Part shown: positions 45,549 to 54,581 of the stretch, piece after piece
Position numbering within the stretch: the first letter of the stretch is position 1
Layout: the number at the start of each line of letters is the position of its first letter
Position numbers and translations under genes: made by a program
Source of the DNA: Rhodospirillaceae bacterium bin65
GTDB lineage: Bacteria; Pseudomonadota; Alphaproteobacteria; Bin65
DNA length: 64,000 nucleotides
Reading direction: 5' to 3'
NCBI GenBank assembly: GCA_002238725.1
Contig: MPMX01000005.1
Location: 69,780-133,779, forward strand
The notes under the pieces: model-generated
The model's input: the letters and a program-made list of their open reading frames with translations, nothing else
Told to the model about the DNA's origin: nothing
Database searches by the model: none

Positions 45549-45740
45549 TTGCAGCGGCCGGACCTCGGCAGGGCAGCGATGTCGCGGGCCATCGCAGGCA
45601 GACGGCGCTCACCGGTACTCGCCGCCGTCGGTCCGCGGACCTGTCATGTCGGGTTCGTCACATTGTATTTCAACGGGTGGAAAGCTAGGGAAAGGACGGA
45701 TCGAAAACCCTCTTGTCTTTCGCCTGCCAACGGACAGCAG

Positions 45741-46676
45741 ATGGAACGGGTAACAGTCTTTGGCGGCTCCGGTTTCGTCGGGCGCTATATCGTTAAACGC
45801 CTCGCAGCGCGCGGATCGATCGTGCGGGCCGCCGTGCGCAACCCGGAAAAAGCGCTGTTCCTGAAACCGATGGGTGCAGTGGGCCAGGTTGTGCCTGTCC
45901 ATGGCGATGTGCGCAGCGAGCAGTCGGTCCGGTCGGCGGTTCGCGATGCGGACGCAGTCATCAACGCGGTCGGGTTCTGGGATGCGTCGGGCAGCGGCTT
46001 CGATGCGGTTCACCACCAGGGCGCCGCCCGGGTCGCCAGGCTCAGTCAGGAGGCCGAAGTCCGGCGGCTCGTCCATTTGTCGGGCATCGGAGCGACGGAA
46101 ACCTCGCCGTCCGACTATGTCGTGGCCAGGGCCAGGGGAGACGGCGCGATTCGCGATGCCTTCGAGAATGCGGCCATCCTCCAGCCTTCGGTCATTTTCG
46201 GCCAGGAGGATCGGTTTTTCAATCTGATCGGGCGCATCCTGAAGAATGCACCGGTATTTCCGGTCATCGCCGGGAATACCAGATTGCAGCCCGTCTATGT
46301 GGGCGATGTTGCGGAAGCCGCAGTCGCGGCGCTGGACCGGTCCGAAGGCGGTACGTTTCAACTCGGCGGGCCGCGGGTCTATCGCCATGCCGACCTGATT
46401 GGCCTGGCAATGGCGCTGTGCGAGCGGCGGCGCCTGCGAATCGACCTGCCGATGGGCCCGGTCTCCCTGCTTGTGCGCGTCCTCGATTTGCTGCCGGTGC
46501 CGTTGCCCCTCTCCGGGGATACGCTTGCCCTGCTGCGCGACGACAATGTCGTCGAAGACGGCGCGCCGGGATTCGAAGCCCTGGGCATTGCGCCGGTGGC
46601 CGTCGAGGCGATCGCGCCGACCTACCTGGACCAGTACCGCCCGCGCGGGCGGTTTCGGCGGGCGAAGATGGCGTGA
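45741..46676 (+). CDS. NAD(P)-binding complex I NDUFA9-like protein
   Basis: A 311-residue atypical short-chain dehydrogenase. The NAD(P) motif GGSGFVGRYIVKRLAARG is at residues 8-25, followed by DADAVINAVGFWD, LVHLSGIGA and LQPSVIFGQEDRFFNLIGRI, all typical of NDUFA9-type proteins. In alphaproteobacteria and mitochondria the homologue is an accessory subunit of respiratory complex I. There is no catalytic YxxxK pair of active reductases in the usual place. It lies alone, convergent with uppP. Confidence 0.88.
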   Translation: MERVTVFGGSGFVGRYIVKRLAARGSIVRAAVRNPEKALFLKPMGAVGQVVPVHGDVRSEQSVRSAVRDADAVINAVGFWDASGSGFDAVHHQGAARVARLSQEAEVRRLVHLSGIGATETSPSDYVVARARGDGAIRDAFENAAILQPSVIFGQEDRFFNLIGRILKNAPVFPVIAGNTRLQPVYVGDVAEAAVAALDRSEGGTFQLGGPRVYRHADLIGLAMALCERRRLRIDLPMGPVSLLVRVLDLLPVPLPLSGDTLALLRDDNVVEDGAPGFEALGIAPVAVEAIAPTYLDQYRPRGRFRRAKMA

Positions 46677-46698
46677 AACAACGGCCTTCGGCGGCCTG

Positions 46699-47547
46699 CT
46701 ACAATTTCAGCGCCATCCCTTCGACATGGATCAGGTACAAGAGCAACCCGCCCAGCAGGATGCGGTAGACTGCGAAAGGCGTGAAGGTTGCCCGCCGCAG
46801 CCACGCCATCATGCCGGCGATGGCAAGCAGCGCCGCGGCCAGCGCCAGCACGGCGGCGATCATGACATCGGTCTGCAAGGCGACATTGCCCGACCTGTAG
46901 ATGTCGTATCCGAATAGCGCCGAAGCGCCGAGAATCGCCGGGATTGCCAGGAGCATCGAGATGGTGGCGGCGTCGGACCGCTCGAATCCGAGTGCCCGGG
47001 CAGCGGTCATGGCGATTCCGGACCGGCTGGTGCCTGGTATCAGGGCCAGCACCTGGGCGAGTCCGATAACGAGCGCCTGTCCGAATGTCGTATGTTCCAT
47101 TTTGCTGATGGTCATGCCGGTCCGGTCTGCAATCCAGAGCAGCAGGCCAAAACCGAGGCTGGCCCAGGCGACAACCTCGACGCTGCGCCAAGCGCTGCCG
47201 AACATGACACCGACCAGCCCGCCGGCGGCGACCAGCGGAACAGTCGCGACGACCAGATACAGAAAGAGCCGTCCGTCATCCGTAACCCGCCCAGCCAGCA
47301 GCCGGAAACCGCCGACCGTCACCCGTCCCACATCGCGCCAGAAATAGAGGACAACCGCACCGAGGGAGCCGAGGTGAACCGCAACGTCCAGGGTCAGCCT
47401 TTCGTTGGCGGTGCCGGCGCGCGTGGCCACGCCGGCCTGTTCGAATGCCTCCCAGGTCAGCACCAGATGGCCGGACGAACTGATCGGAAGAAACTCCGTG
47501 ATTCCCTGGACGACGGCCAGAACTATGATTGGCAACAGCGACGCCAA
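46699..47547 (-). CDS. uppP: Undecaprenyl-diphosphatase
   Basis: A 282-residue multi-pass membrane protein (BacA/UppP) recycling undecaprenyl pyrophosphate for peptidoglycan and LPS O-antigen synthesis. It confers some bacitracin tolerance. The signature motifs VQGITEFLPISSSGHL (residues about 14-29) and ALIPGTSRSGIAMTAARALG are both present, with about eight hydrophobic spans. Convergent with the NDUFA9-like gene. It is not part of an evident operon. Confidence 0.96.
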   Translation of the reverse strand: MASLLPIIVLAVVQGITEFLPISSSGHLVLTWEAFEQAGVATRAGTANERLTLDVAVHLGSLGAVVLYFWRDVGRVTVGGFRLLAGRVTDDGRLFLYLVVATVPLVAAGGLVGVMFGSAWRSVEVVAWASLGFGLLLWIADRTGMTISKMEHTTFGQALVIGLAQVLALIPGTSRSGIAMTAARALGFERSDAATISMLLAIPAILGASALFGYDIYRSGNVALQTDVMIAAVLALAAALLAIAGMMAWLRRATFTPFAVYRILLGGLLLYLIHVEGMALKL

Positions 47548-47717
47548 GTTTCCCTCTCCAAAGCCTTTCTCACGGGGTAGCGGGCCAGTCGACGCGGACT
47601 ATCACACTGGGTCGTACTGAGGCCACAGATCAGTTTATTCCGATTAAGTTAGTATAATTTTCCGGTTCGACCCCAAATTTCCAAATTCCGGCAGCTTTCG
47701 TCGGGCGGATTCAAGGA

Positions 47718-47861
47718 TTAGGTGGCTGATGCTGTCGTCGATGCAGCATCATTTTTCCCGTCGCCGAAACGCTGCAGGAAATCCTCATCGGGCTCGGCAT
47801 ACTGTCGGCGTGGGCGCTTCCGGGTGGGCATCTCGGGCGAGACCGCCGCGTTTGGAAGCAT
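47718..47861 (-). CDS. Possible small basic protein downstream of xseA (weak)
   Basis: A 47-codon frame (start MLPNAAVSPE, middle TRKRPRRQYAEPDEDFLQRF, stop TAA at 47718) in the 352-bp gap between uppP and xseA. There is no convincing ribosome-binding site. A small gene after xseA is common in alphaproteobacteria, but this sequence does not match the family I know there. It is listed because nothing else explains the gap; it may be non-coding. Confidence 0.2.
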   Translation of the reverse strand: MLPNAAVSPEMPTRKRPRRQYAEPDEDFLQRFGDGKNDAASTTASAT

Positions 47862-47899
47862 GGGATCCGATGGCTGCCATCCTCGCGCCGATGCGATTC

Positions 47900-49342
47900 C
47901 TACAATAGCGTTCCCTGATCCTTGTCCGGCGGCAATTTCGGTCGGGACCGCGAGCCTTTCGCCATCCCGGCCGCATCGCTGTCCGGCGCTTCGACCCGCG
48001 CCGATACCCTGCCGTCCCGAAACCGCATAATCACACGTCCGGCCCGTTGGGCGCCGGCGGTGTCGGTGACCGGCTGCCCGCGCCGGTCCTGGACCAGGGC
48101 AAAACCGCGATCCAGCACGCGATTGTAGGAAAACGACTCCAGCAATTTTCCCCGTTGTTCCATCCGTTGGTTCAGTTCGGCGAGGTGCCGCCCCATCAGC
48201 GGCTGCAACCGGGCGCCGAGATCGGCAGCCCGGTCGCGCCTGCGGTTAATGAGCTGGACAAGGGCAGCCGGCCGGATGCCGGCGGCCAGCCGGTCGGCGG
48301 CCGACCGTTTTTCCCGGACCAGGCCGCGCAATCCCAGATCCAGACGCTCGGCGCGATCGTCCAGTTGCTGGGTCTTTGCCGCCAACAGGGATTGCGGATC
48401 CGGGAGGCCCCGACCGGCGCTTTCGAGGCGCAGCCGGTATTCTTCCCGCAGCCGCCCCATCGCGGATACCAGGCGGCGGCCGTCGTCCAGGATCTGGGCG
48501 ACCAGTTCGCTGCGCACCGGCACGGCTATTTCCGCCGCTGCCGTCGGCGTCGGCGCTCGGCGGTCAGCGGCATGGTCAATCAGCGTTGTATCGGTCTCGT
48601 GACCGACCGCACTGACCAGCGGGATTTCCGAGGCGGCGGCGACCCGGACGACATTCTCTTCATTAAAGGGCCACAAATCCTCGATCGATCCACCGCCGCG
48701 CGCCACGATCAGCAGATCGGGCCGGGGAATTTGGGCGTCGCCCCGGATCGCGTTGAAGCCCTCGATTGCTCCTGCGACTTCCGCGGCCGCAGCATCGCCC
48801 TGCACCCGGACCGGCCAGAGCAGGACATGGCGCGGAAACCGGTCCTCCAGCCGGTGCAGAATGTCCCGGATCACGGCCCCGGTCGGCGACGTCACGACGC
48901 CGATGACGCTCGGCAGGAACGGCAGCGGTTTCTTCCGGCTCTCGTCGAACAGCCCCTCGGCCGCCAGTTTGCGGCGGCGTTCTTCCAACATCTTCAGAAG
49001 CGCGCCTTCGCCGGCGGCCTCCAGGGCCTCGATGACGATCTGGTATTTCGAGCGGCCGGCATAGGTCGTCAGCTTGCCGGTCGCTATAACCTCGAGACCG
49101 TCTTCGGGATCGACGGCCAGCCGTCCCGCCGTGCCGCGCCAGCACACCGCATCGAGCACGGCGCTATCGTCCTTCAGGGCCATGTAAAGATGGCCGGAGC
49201 CGGCGCGCTTGAATCCGGAGACCTCGCCGCGCACTCGCACCCGGCTGAATTCGCCCTCGACGACTCGCTTCAGCGAAGCGGACAACTCCGAGACGGTAAC
49301 GGCCGGCGCATTGTGACCCGGACCGGCGGCCGGGTCGCTCAT
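47900..49342 (-). CDS. xseA: Exodeoxyribonuclease VII large subunit
   Basis: A 480-residue nuclease subunit degrading single-stranded DNA with XseB. It has an N-terminal OB-fold ([36 protein letters not shown]), then the catalytic core with [47 protein letters not shown] and [28 protein letters not shown]. The C-terminal part is a long coiled coil. The start overlaps the proC stop by 4 bp, so the two are coupled. xseB is not nearby. Confidence 0.95.
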   Translation of the reverse strand: [480 protein letters not shown]

Positions 49343-50163
49343 GTCCCCAGTTCCCGCGAGCGGTGCGCCGCCGCGCCAATCGCCCGCCGCATCAGGGCGC
49401 TCAGCCCGTCCTGCGCCATCAGAACCTCAAGCGCGGCTGCGGTCGTGCCGCCGGGGCTGGTCACGTTGCGGCGCAGGGTCGCGGCGTCTTCCGGCGAGCG
49501 GTGCAACAGTTCGCCGGCGCCGGCGACGGTCGCCCGCGCCAACGCGCCGGCTGCTTCCGGCGAAAGGCCCTCGGCGACCCCGGCGGCGGTCATCGCCTCG
49601 ACCAGATGGAACACATAGGCCGGTCCACTGCCGGACACGGCAGTGACGGCGTCGATCTCGGCTTCGTCCGTCACCCACACCACCTCGCCCACAGCGCGCA
49701 ACAGGGCCTCGCACAGCGCCCGGCCTTGCGGCGGCACGTTGGCGTTGCAGATCGCTGCGGTCACGCCCCGGCCGACCGCTGCCGGCGTGTTTGGCATGGA
49801 CCGGACGATCGGCGCGGCAGGCGACAGATGCGCTTCGAAGAAGCGGATCGGCGTACCCGCAGCGATGGACAGGAACACGGCGCCGGATTCGGCAAACCGC
49901 GCGTAGGCCGGCACGACATCGTCCATAACCTGCGGTTTGACGGCAAACAGGATAACGTCCGGGCCGAAGCCCGGCGGCGCCCCGCCAGGGCTGTCGACGA
50001 AGGTTGGTCGGAGGCCTTCGGAAAAAGCCGCTGCGGCTTCCGGCGCAGGTTCGACAGCGACGATATTTTCGGCGCGGGCGCCGGCTGCGAGCCAGCCGCG
50101 CGCCAAGGCGCCGCCCATCTTCCCGCAGCCGACCAGCAACAGGCGCGCTGCGGGAAGGTCCAT
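49339..50163 (-). CDS. proC: Pyrroline-5-carboxylate reductase
   Basis: A 274-residue enzyme for the last step of proline synthesis. The N-terminal LLVGCGKMGGALARGWL is the NADPH-binding motif, followed by FAVKPQVMDDVVP. The signature near the C-terminus is AVSGSGPAYVFHLVEAMTAAGVAEGL with TSPGGTTAAALEVL. The start at 50163 follows the YbjN-like gene by 11 bp, and its end overlaps xseA (ATGA). A ybjN-proC pairing is typical of alphaproteobacteria. Confidence 0.96.
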   Translation of the reverse strand: MDLPAARLLLVGCGKMGGALARGWLAAGARAENIVAVEPAPEAAAAFSEGLRPTFVDSPGGAPPGFGPDVILFAVKPQVMDDVVPAYARFAESGAVFLSIAAGTPIRFFEAHLSPAAPIVRSMPNTPAAVGRGVTAAICNANVPPQGRALCEALLRAVGEVVWVTDEAEIDAVTAVSGSGPAYVFHLVEAMTAAGVAEGLSPEAAGALARATVAGAGELLHRSPEDAATLRRNVTSPGGTTAAALEVLMAQDGLSALMRRAIGAAAHRSRELGT

Positions 50164-50174
50164 GAGTCTGCCCC

Positions 50175-50675
50175 TTAGGCTTCTCCGACGGTGTCCAGCA
50201 GGGACGCGGTCACCGCCTCGTTGGCGGTCTTGCCGCCCCAGGTGACGAACTGGAAGGCGGGATAGAATCGCTCGCACTCGGACAGGGCGATGTCAACCAG
50301 GTCTTCGAGCTGTTCGACGCTGGCGCCCTGATGGCCGCGCAGCAACACCGTGTGGCGGAAGACCGGATTCGAATCCTCTTCCGGCACCACGAATGTACCG
50401 AGCCAGAGCTTGTTGTTGATTTTCAGCAACAACTGCGAAATGTCGTTCAGTTTCTTTTTCGGAATGCGCATGTCCATGAAACAGGAAAGATGAATGGCGT
50501 TCAGGTCTTCGCTCCACACGAAATGCATGTGGTAGCCGCACCAATGGCCCGGATACTCAACGGCCATTTCGTCGTCTCCGCTGCGCTCGAACGACCACTC
50601 GTTCGCGGCGACGATTTCTTCCAGCGTGTCCAGGGGGTTGGGCGTTGTCCAGGTATCGAGCGCGATGCCAGACAT
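50175..50675 (-). CDS. YbjN domain-containing protein
   Basis: A 166-residue protein of the YbjN/type III secretion chaperone-like fold. In enterobacteria YbjN affects motility and stress responses; the molecular role is unclear. Visible blocks are NPLDTLEEIVAANEWSFERSGDDEMAVEY, IHLSCFMDMRIPKKKLNDISQLLLKINNKLWLGTFV and VFRHTVLLRGHQGASVEQLEDLVDIALSECERFYPAFQFV. It is the first gene of ybjN-proC-xseA. The 235 bp upstream of it are AT-richer and hold no gene. Confidence 0.9.
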   Translation of the reverse strand: MSGIALDTWTTPNPLDTLEEIVAANEWSFERSGDDEMAVEYPGHWCGYHMHFVWSEDLNAIHLSCFMDMRIPKKKLNDISQLLLKINNKLWLGTFVVPEEDSNPVFRHTVLLRGHQGASVEQLEDLVDIALSECERFYPAFQFVTWGGKTANEAVTASLLDTVGEA

Positions 50676-50910
50676 GAGTCGCTCTCCTGCAGCGGCTCCC
50701 GGAGAATCCCGGAGCCGGAGCGTATATTCGGGCGCTGCCCGCCTCGGCCGGCGGTATCGCAGACGGCCGATCCCTTTCCCTTATCTTGTGGAATTGAAAC
50801 GGCCGCATACCACCTGATGTGAAGCCTGCCACCGCATGATATTTCTGGCAACAAGATTTATTCGAAAAAGAAGGTTTTACACCAGATATTGATTCGCCAT
50901 TTGTCGTGTC

Positions 50911-51255
50911 GTGCAGCGCTCCGGCATCGTCATTGTATCTGTAATTTTCGATCGCTCCGCGAGAACCGGAAGAGCGAATGAAGCGACGGCGAAGCGGGTG
51001 ACGGTCGGCCGCTACGAGCTCATCTCGCCGACCGTGGCCCGGCGCCGGGCCGCGCAAATCCTTCTTCGGATAAAGGCCGGCGAGGAGCCGGCGCCGACGA
51101 GGAAAGACACTGCGGTGGCTGGCAAAGGGGAGTCGGAGCAGGTCAGCGCTCGGCAAGTCGATCCCGTCCGCGAAGCGCTGGTGGAAACCGCCGAGCGGAT
51201 CTCCGATCGCATCGAGATATCCCTCCACAGAGATCTGCCGGAGGGTGAGGATTGA
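50911..51255 (+). pseudogene. Possible integrase N-terminal remnant
   Basis: Within this 114-codon frame, KRVTVGRYELISPTVARRR followed by AAQILLRIKAGEEPAP resembles the arm-type DNA-binding N-terminal region of tyrosine-recombinase phage integrases (a TIGRY-xxxSxxxAR-xxA pattern). There is no SAM-like or catalytic domain; the frame ends after 114 codons. The first 25 residues look random. It lies just outside the bhc cluster. The 214 bp from here to bhcD contain nothing I can support. Confidence 0.35.
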
Positions 51256-51469
51256 GGAATGGGATGCCCGCGTCGGCTGCCGCCAGCGTGCAGGTCGCCG
51301 AAGTCGCGCCGGCGATCGGGGTCCGGATTGAGGTTCCGTCGGCGTCCACGCTGGGCAACATCGTCTCGGGATGCGTCTTCGTCAGTTTCTGCTATTGGCT
51401 GGCGAGCCGGCGGGTGGCGCGGTGCCCGGCACCGGTCGCGGCCGTTCCCGTCAGCGACAGGAACCGCAT

Positions 51470-52425
51470 TTAACGAAGGTCCGGCTGGCCCGGGATCGGG
51501 TCCGGGCGACGGGCCCCGCCGATCACGGCTCCGATCGGCGTGATGGCGCTCTCGGCGATCGTTCCCGCGTCGAAGGCGTGCTGCGCTTCGCCGATAGAGA
51601 CGGACTGGGCGACCTCGTCGGTAAAGACGGAGGCGGCGGCGAAGAGAGCCGGTTCGACTTCCTGCTTGGCCCTGGTGTCGGTCCCCATGCAGGCCAGATG
51701 CGTTCCGGGCCTGATCCAGTCCGCTTTCAGGAGAGGTGCGAAGGAGGAGGTTATGGTGACGATAACATCCGCCAGGGCGGCAAGTTCCTCGGCGCCGACC
51801 GCATCGAACGGCAGGCCGGCCTCCTCCGCAACCTGTGCCAGCTCCGGCGGCGCCCGGCGATGGGGGCTCCAGGCGACCGCCCGCTCGAAATCGCGTTGCT
51901 CGGCCGCGGCCCGCAGTTGGAAGGGCGCCTGGTGGCCGGCGCCGACGATGCCCAGCACACGCGCATCCTTGCGGGCCAGCTGCGCGATGGAGACGGCCGA
52001 AGCGGCGCCCGTCCGGATCGCGGTCAGGTGATTTCCGGCGACCGCCGCCTTCAGCTGTCCGGTATCGGCGTCGAACAGGAAGACCGCCGACTGGTGTCTG
52101 GCCAGGCCCCTGTCGGAATTGCTGGGCCAATAGCCGCCGGATTTGACGCCCAGGACGAGCCGCGACCGGTCGAAACCCGACTTGAACCCGTAGAGCGCAT
52201 CGCAATGGCCGATCGCCTCGCGCACGACCGAAAGTTCCGGGCCGCGCCCGCCGCCGCTGCGGCGAATACCGCTTCGACGGCCTCGAAAGCGTCCCGCCGG
52301 CTGACCAGCCGGGCGCAGACATCGTCCGACAGGACCGGAATCCGGACCTTTGCTGCGGCTCCCGCAGCGGCGGCGCTTCCGGCCGCATCCGGCCGGCCGG
52401 CCCGCGAGGCCGGTCCCGGCGGCAT
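51470..52425 (-). pseudogene. bhcD: Iminosuccinate reductase BhcD, frameshifted
   Basis: An ornithine cyclodeaminase/mu-crystallin family enzyme; in the beta-hydroxyaspartate cycle BhcD reduces iminosuccinate to aspartate. The start ATG (52423-52425) overlaps the bhcC stop as TGATG. The first frame runs to GAARNF, then the reading must jump by one base to VVREAIGHCDALYGFKSGFDRS and onward through GNHLTAIRTGAASAVSIAQLA, LGIVGAGHQA (NAD motif), and TSSFAPLLKADWIRPGTHLACMGTD. At about 52229-52234 the bases read AACTTTCGGTCGTG where AACTTTCCGGTCGTG would restore 318 residues, the expected length. So one C is missing. Either a real recent mutation or a sequencing error; an internal GTG at 52225 would give only a truncated protein. 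Confidence 0.85.
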
Positions 52426-53582
52426 CAGTAGGCTTTGCCGCGGGCGCTCACCGGCCAGACCGTCTCGACCTTCCCGCCGCGCACGCCGACATACCAGTCG
52501 TGGACGTTGCAGGTCGGATCGCAATGGCCGGGCACGAGGCGCAGCCTTTCGTTGATCTCGAGCGCGCCGGCCGGGTCGTCGATCACGCCATGCTCGTCCG
52601 AGCACTTGACGTAGGTCACGTCATCGCGGCCGAACACCACGGGAAGGCCGCTGTCGACCGACTGCGCTTTCAGACCGGCGTCGCAGATCGCCTTGTCGGG
52701 CTTGGCGTGGCTCATGACCGAGGTCAGGATAAACAGGGCGTTCTTCCACTCGCCCCGGTCGATGCGGTTTCCCGCCTTGTCGAGAATGCGGCCGTAGTCG
52801 GCATCCATGAACGCGTAGGAGCCGCATTGGAGCTCGTTGTAGACTCCGGAATTGCCTTCGAAATAGTACGAGCCGGTGCCGCCTCCGCCGACGATGTCGC
52901 AGTCGAGCCCCTCCGCCTTTAACGCCTCGACTGCGGCCCGGACCATATCGACCGCGATATCGATCTTCGCCTTGCGGTCGGCGTACAGTTCGAGATGCTG
53001 CATCGCGCCCTGATAGGCTTGGAGCCCGGAAAACTTCAGGCCCCGTGCGGCGTCGATCGCCCTGGCGATCGCCACGACCTCGGCGGTTTCCACCACGCCG
53101 CACCGGCCGGCGCCGCAATCGATCTCGACCAGGCACTCGATCTGCGTGCCGTGCTTCGCCGCCGCGGCGGAGAGCTCCGAGACATTGGCAATGTCGTCGA
53201 CGCATACGACGATCCGCACGCCGAGGCGCGGAAGCCGTGCGAGCCGGTCGATCTTGGCGGGATCGCGCACCTGGTTCGACACCAATACGTCCCGGATGCC
53301 GCCGCGCACGAAGACTTCCGCCTCGCTCACCTTCTGGCAGCAGACGCCGCAACTGCCACCGAGCCGCTCCTGCAGGAGGGCGATGTCGACCGACTTGTGC
53401 ATTTTCGCGTGGATCCGGTGGCGCACGCCCATCCGTTTCGCGAATTCGCCCATCTTGACGATATTGTCCTCCAGCGCGTCGAGATCGAGCACCAGACAGG
53501 GGGTCTGGATCTCGCTTTCGTCCATCCCGACCGCGGCCGGCAGATCGTAGCCGACTTCCAGATGTTTGGTTCCGATAGGCAT
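52425..53582 (-). CDS. bhcC: beta-Hydroxyaspartate aldolase BhcC (D-threonine aldolase-like)
   Basis: A 385-residue fold-type III PLP enzyme of the DSD1/D-threonine aldolase family. In the bhc pathway it joins glycine and glyoxylate to (2R,3S)-beta-hydroxyaspartate. The PLP lysine is probably Lys60 in RIHAKMHKSVDIA. Other family blocks are LVEIDCGAGRCGV, GLQAYQGAMQHL, DIVGGGGTGSYYFE and the metal-binding PGHCDPTCNVHDWYV with a His and Cys. Alone it would be called a D-threonine aldolase-like protein; the neighbours identify it as BhcC. It lies 16 bp after bhcB and overlaps bhcD. Confidence 0.88.
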   Translation of the reverse strand: MPIGTKHLEVGYDLPAAVGMDESEIQTPCLVLDLDALEDNIVKMGEFAKRMGVRHRIHAKMHKSVDIALLQERLGGSCGVCCQKVSEAEVFVRGGIRDVLVSNQVRDPAKIDRLARLPRLGVRIVVCVDDIANVSELSAAAAKHGTQIECLVEIDCGAGRCGVVETAEVVAIARAIDAARGLKFSGLQAYQGAMQHLELYADRKAKIDIAVDMVRAAVEALKAEGLDCDIVGGGGTGSYYFEGNSGVYNELQCGSYAFMDADYGRILDKAGNRIDRGEWKNALFILTSVMSHAKPDKAICDAGLKAQSVDSGLPVVFGRDDVTYVKCSDEHGVIDDPAGALEINERLRLVPGHCDPTCNVHDWYVGVRGGKVETVWPVSARGKAY

Positions 53583-53598
53583 GTCCCTGGATGTCCTC

Positions 53599-54552
53599 CT
53601 AATGGTGCTTCCACGGCAATGCGCCGAGATCGACGTTGCCGCCTGTCAGAATGACGCCCACCCGCCGGCCGGCGAAGACGTCGCTGTTGTTGAGAACCGC
53701 CGCCAGCGCGACGGCGCTCGACGGCTCCACGACGATCTTCATCCGATGCCAGATCAGCCGCATGGCATCGACGATGTCTTTTTCCGGCACCGTCAGGATG
53801 TCCGCGACATGGTGCGAGACGAAGTGCCAGGTCAGCTCCTTGAGAGGAACCCTCAGCCCGTCCGCGACGGTCTCCGGCGCATCGTCCGCGATGATGCGGC
53901 CTGCCTTGAGGCTGCGGCAGGCGTCGTCGGCCTGCGCCGGCTCGGCGGCGTAGACATCGATGTCGGGCGCGAGGTTCGACAGCGCAAGGCAGGTGCCCGA
54001 GACCATGCCGCCGCCCCCGATCGGCGCGATCACCGCATCGAGCCCGTCGACCTGGGCGACGAGTTCCTTGGCGCAGGTCGCCTGGCCGGCGATGACGCGG
54101 GCATCGTTATAGGGGTGGACGAATTCCGCCCCGGTGGCCGCCTGCACCTCGGCGAACGTGGCTTCGCGCGACGATGTCGAGGGCTCGCACTCGGTAATTT
54201 TCCCGCCATAGCCGCGCACCGCGCTCTTCTTGGCCTGAGGCGCCGTTCGCGGCATGACAACGCTGCAGGGAATGCCGCGCCGGCCGGCGGCGTAGGAGAG
54301 CGAGAGCGCGTGGTTGCCGGAGGAGTGGGTGGCGACCCCGCGCCCGGCCTGCGCATCGTCGAGCCCGAACACCGCGTTCGACGCGCCGCGAACTTTGAAC
54401 ACGCCCGCCTTCTGGAGATTTTCGCACTTGAAGAACAGTGCCGCCCCGGCGAGGTCGTCAATAAAGCCCGACGTCAAAACTGGCGTCCGGTGGATATGCG
54501 GCGCAATCCGCTCGTGCGCGGCGGCGACGTCTTCGTAGGTCGGAATGTACAT
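53599..54552 (-). CDS. bhcB: beta-Hydroxyaspartate dehydratase BhcB
   Basis: A 317-residue fold-type II PLP enzyme of the serine/threonine dehydratase family. In the pathway it removes water from beta-hydroxyaspartate to give iminosuccinate. The PLP lysine is Lys53 in AGVFKVRGASNA. The substrate loop THSSGNHALSLSYAA, the phosphate-binding PIGGGGMVSGTCLAL and the late ILTGGNVDL are all present. The start MYIPTYEDVAAAH at 54552 is at the family position, 29 bp after bhcA. By sequence alone a threonine dehydratase or serine racemase is the alternative; the cluster decides. Confidence 0.9.
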   Translation of the reverse strand: MYIPTYEDVAAAHERIAPHIHRTPVLTSGFIDDLAGAALFFKCENLQKAGVFKVRGASNAVFGLDDAQAGRGVATHSSGNHALSLSYAAGRRGIPCSVVMPRTAPQAKKSAVRGYGGKITECEPSTSSREATFAEVQAATGAEFVHPYNDARVIAGQATCAKELVAQVDGLDAVIAPIGGGGMVSGTCLALSNLAPDIDVYAAEPAQADDACRSLKAGRIIADDAPETVADGLRVPLKELTWHFVSHHVADILTVPEKDIVDAMRLIWHRMKIVVEPSSAVALAAVLNNSDVFAGRRVGVILTGGNVDLGALPWKHH

Positions 54553-54581
54553 GTCCCTGGCGTCCTTCGTGGAGCGTTCCG

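Noticed and set aside
51252..51473. 73-codon plus-strand frame between the integrase remnant and bhcD
   Set aside because: No ribosome-binding site, no family resemblance and a weak start. It was left as unassigned DNA.
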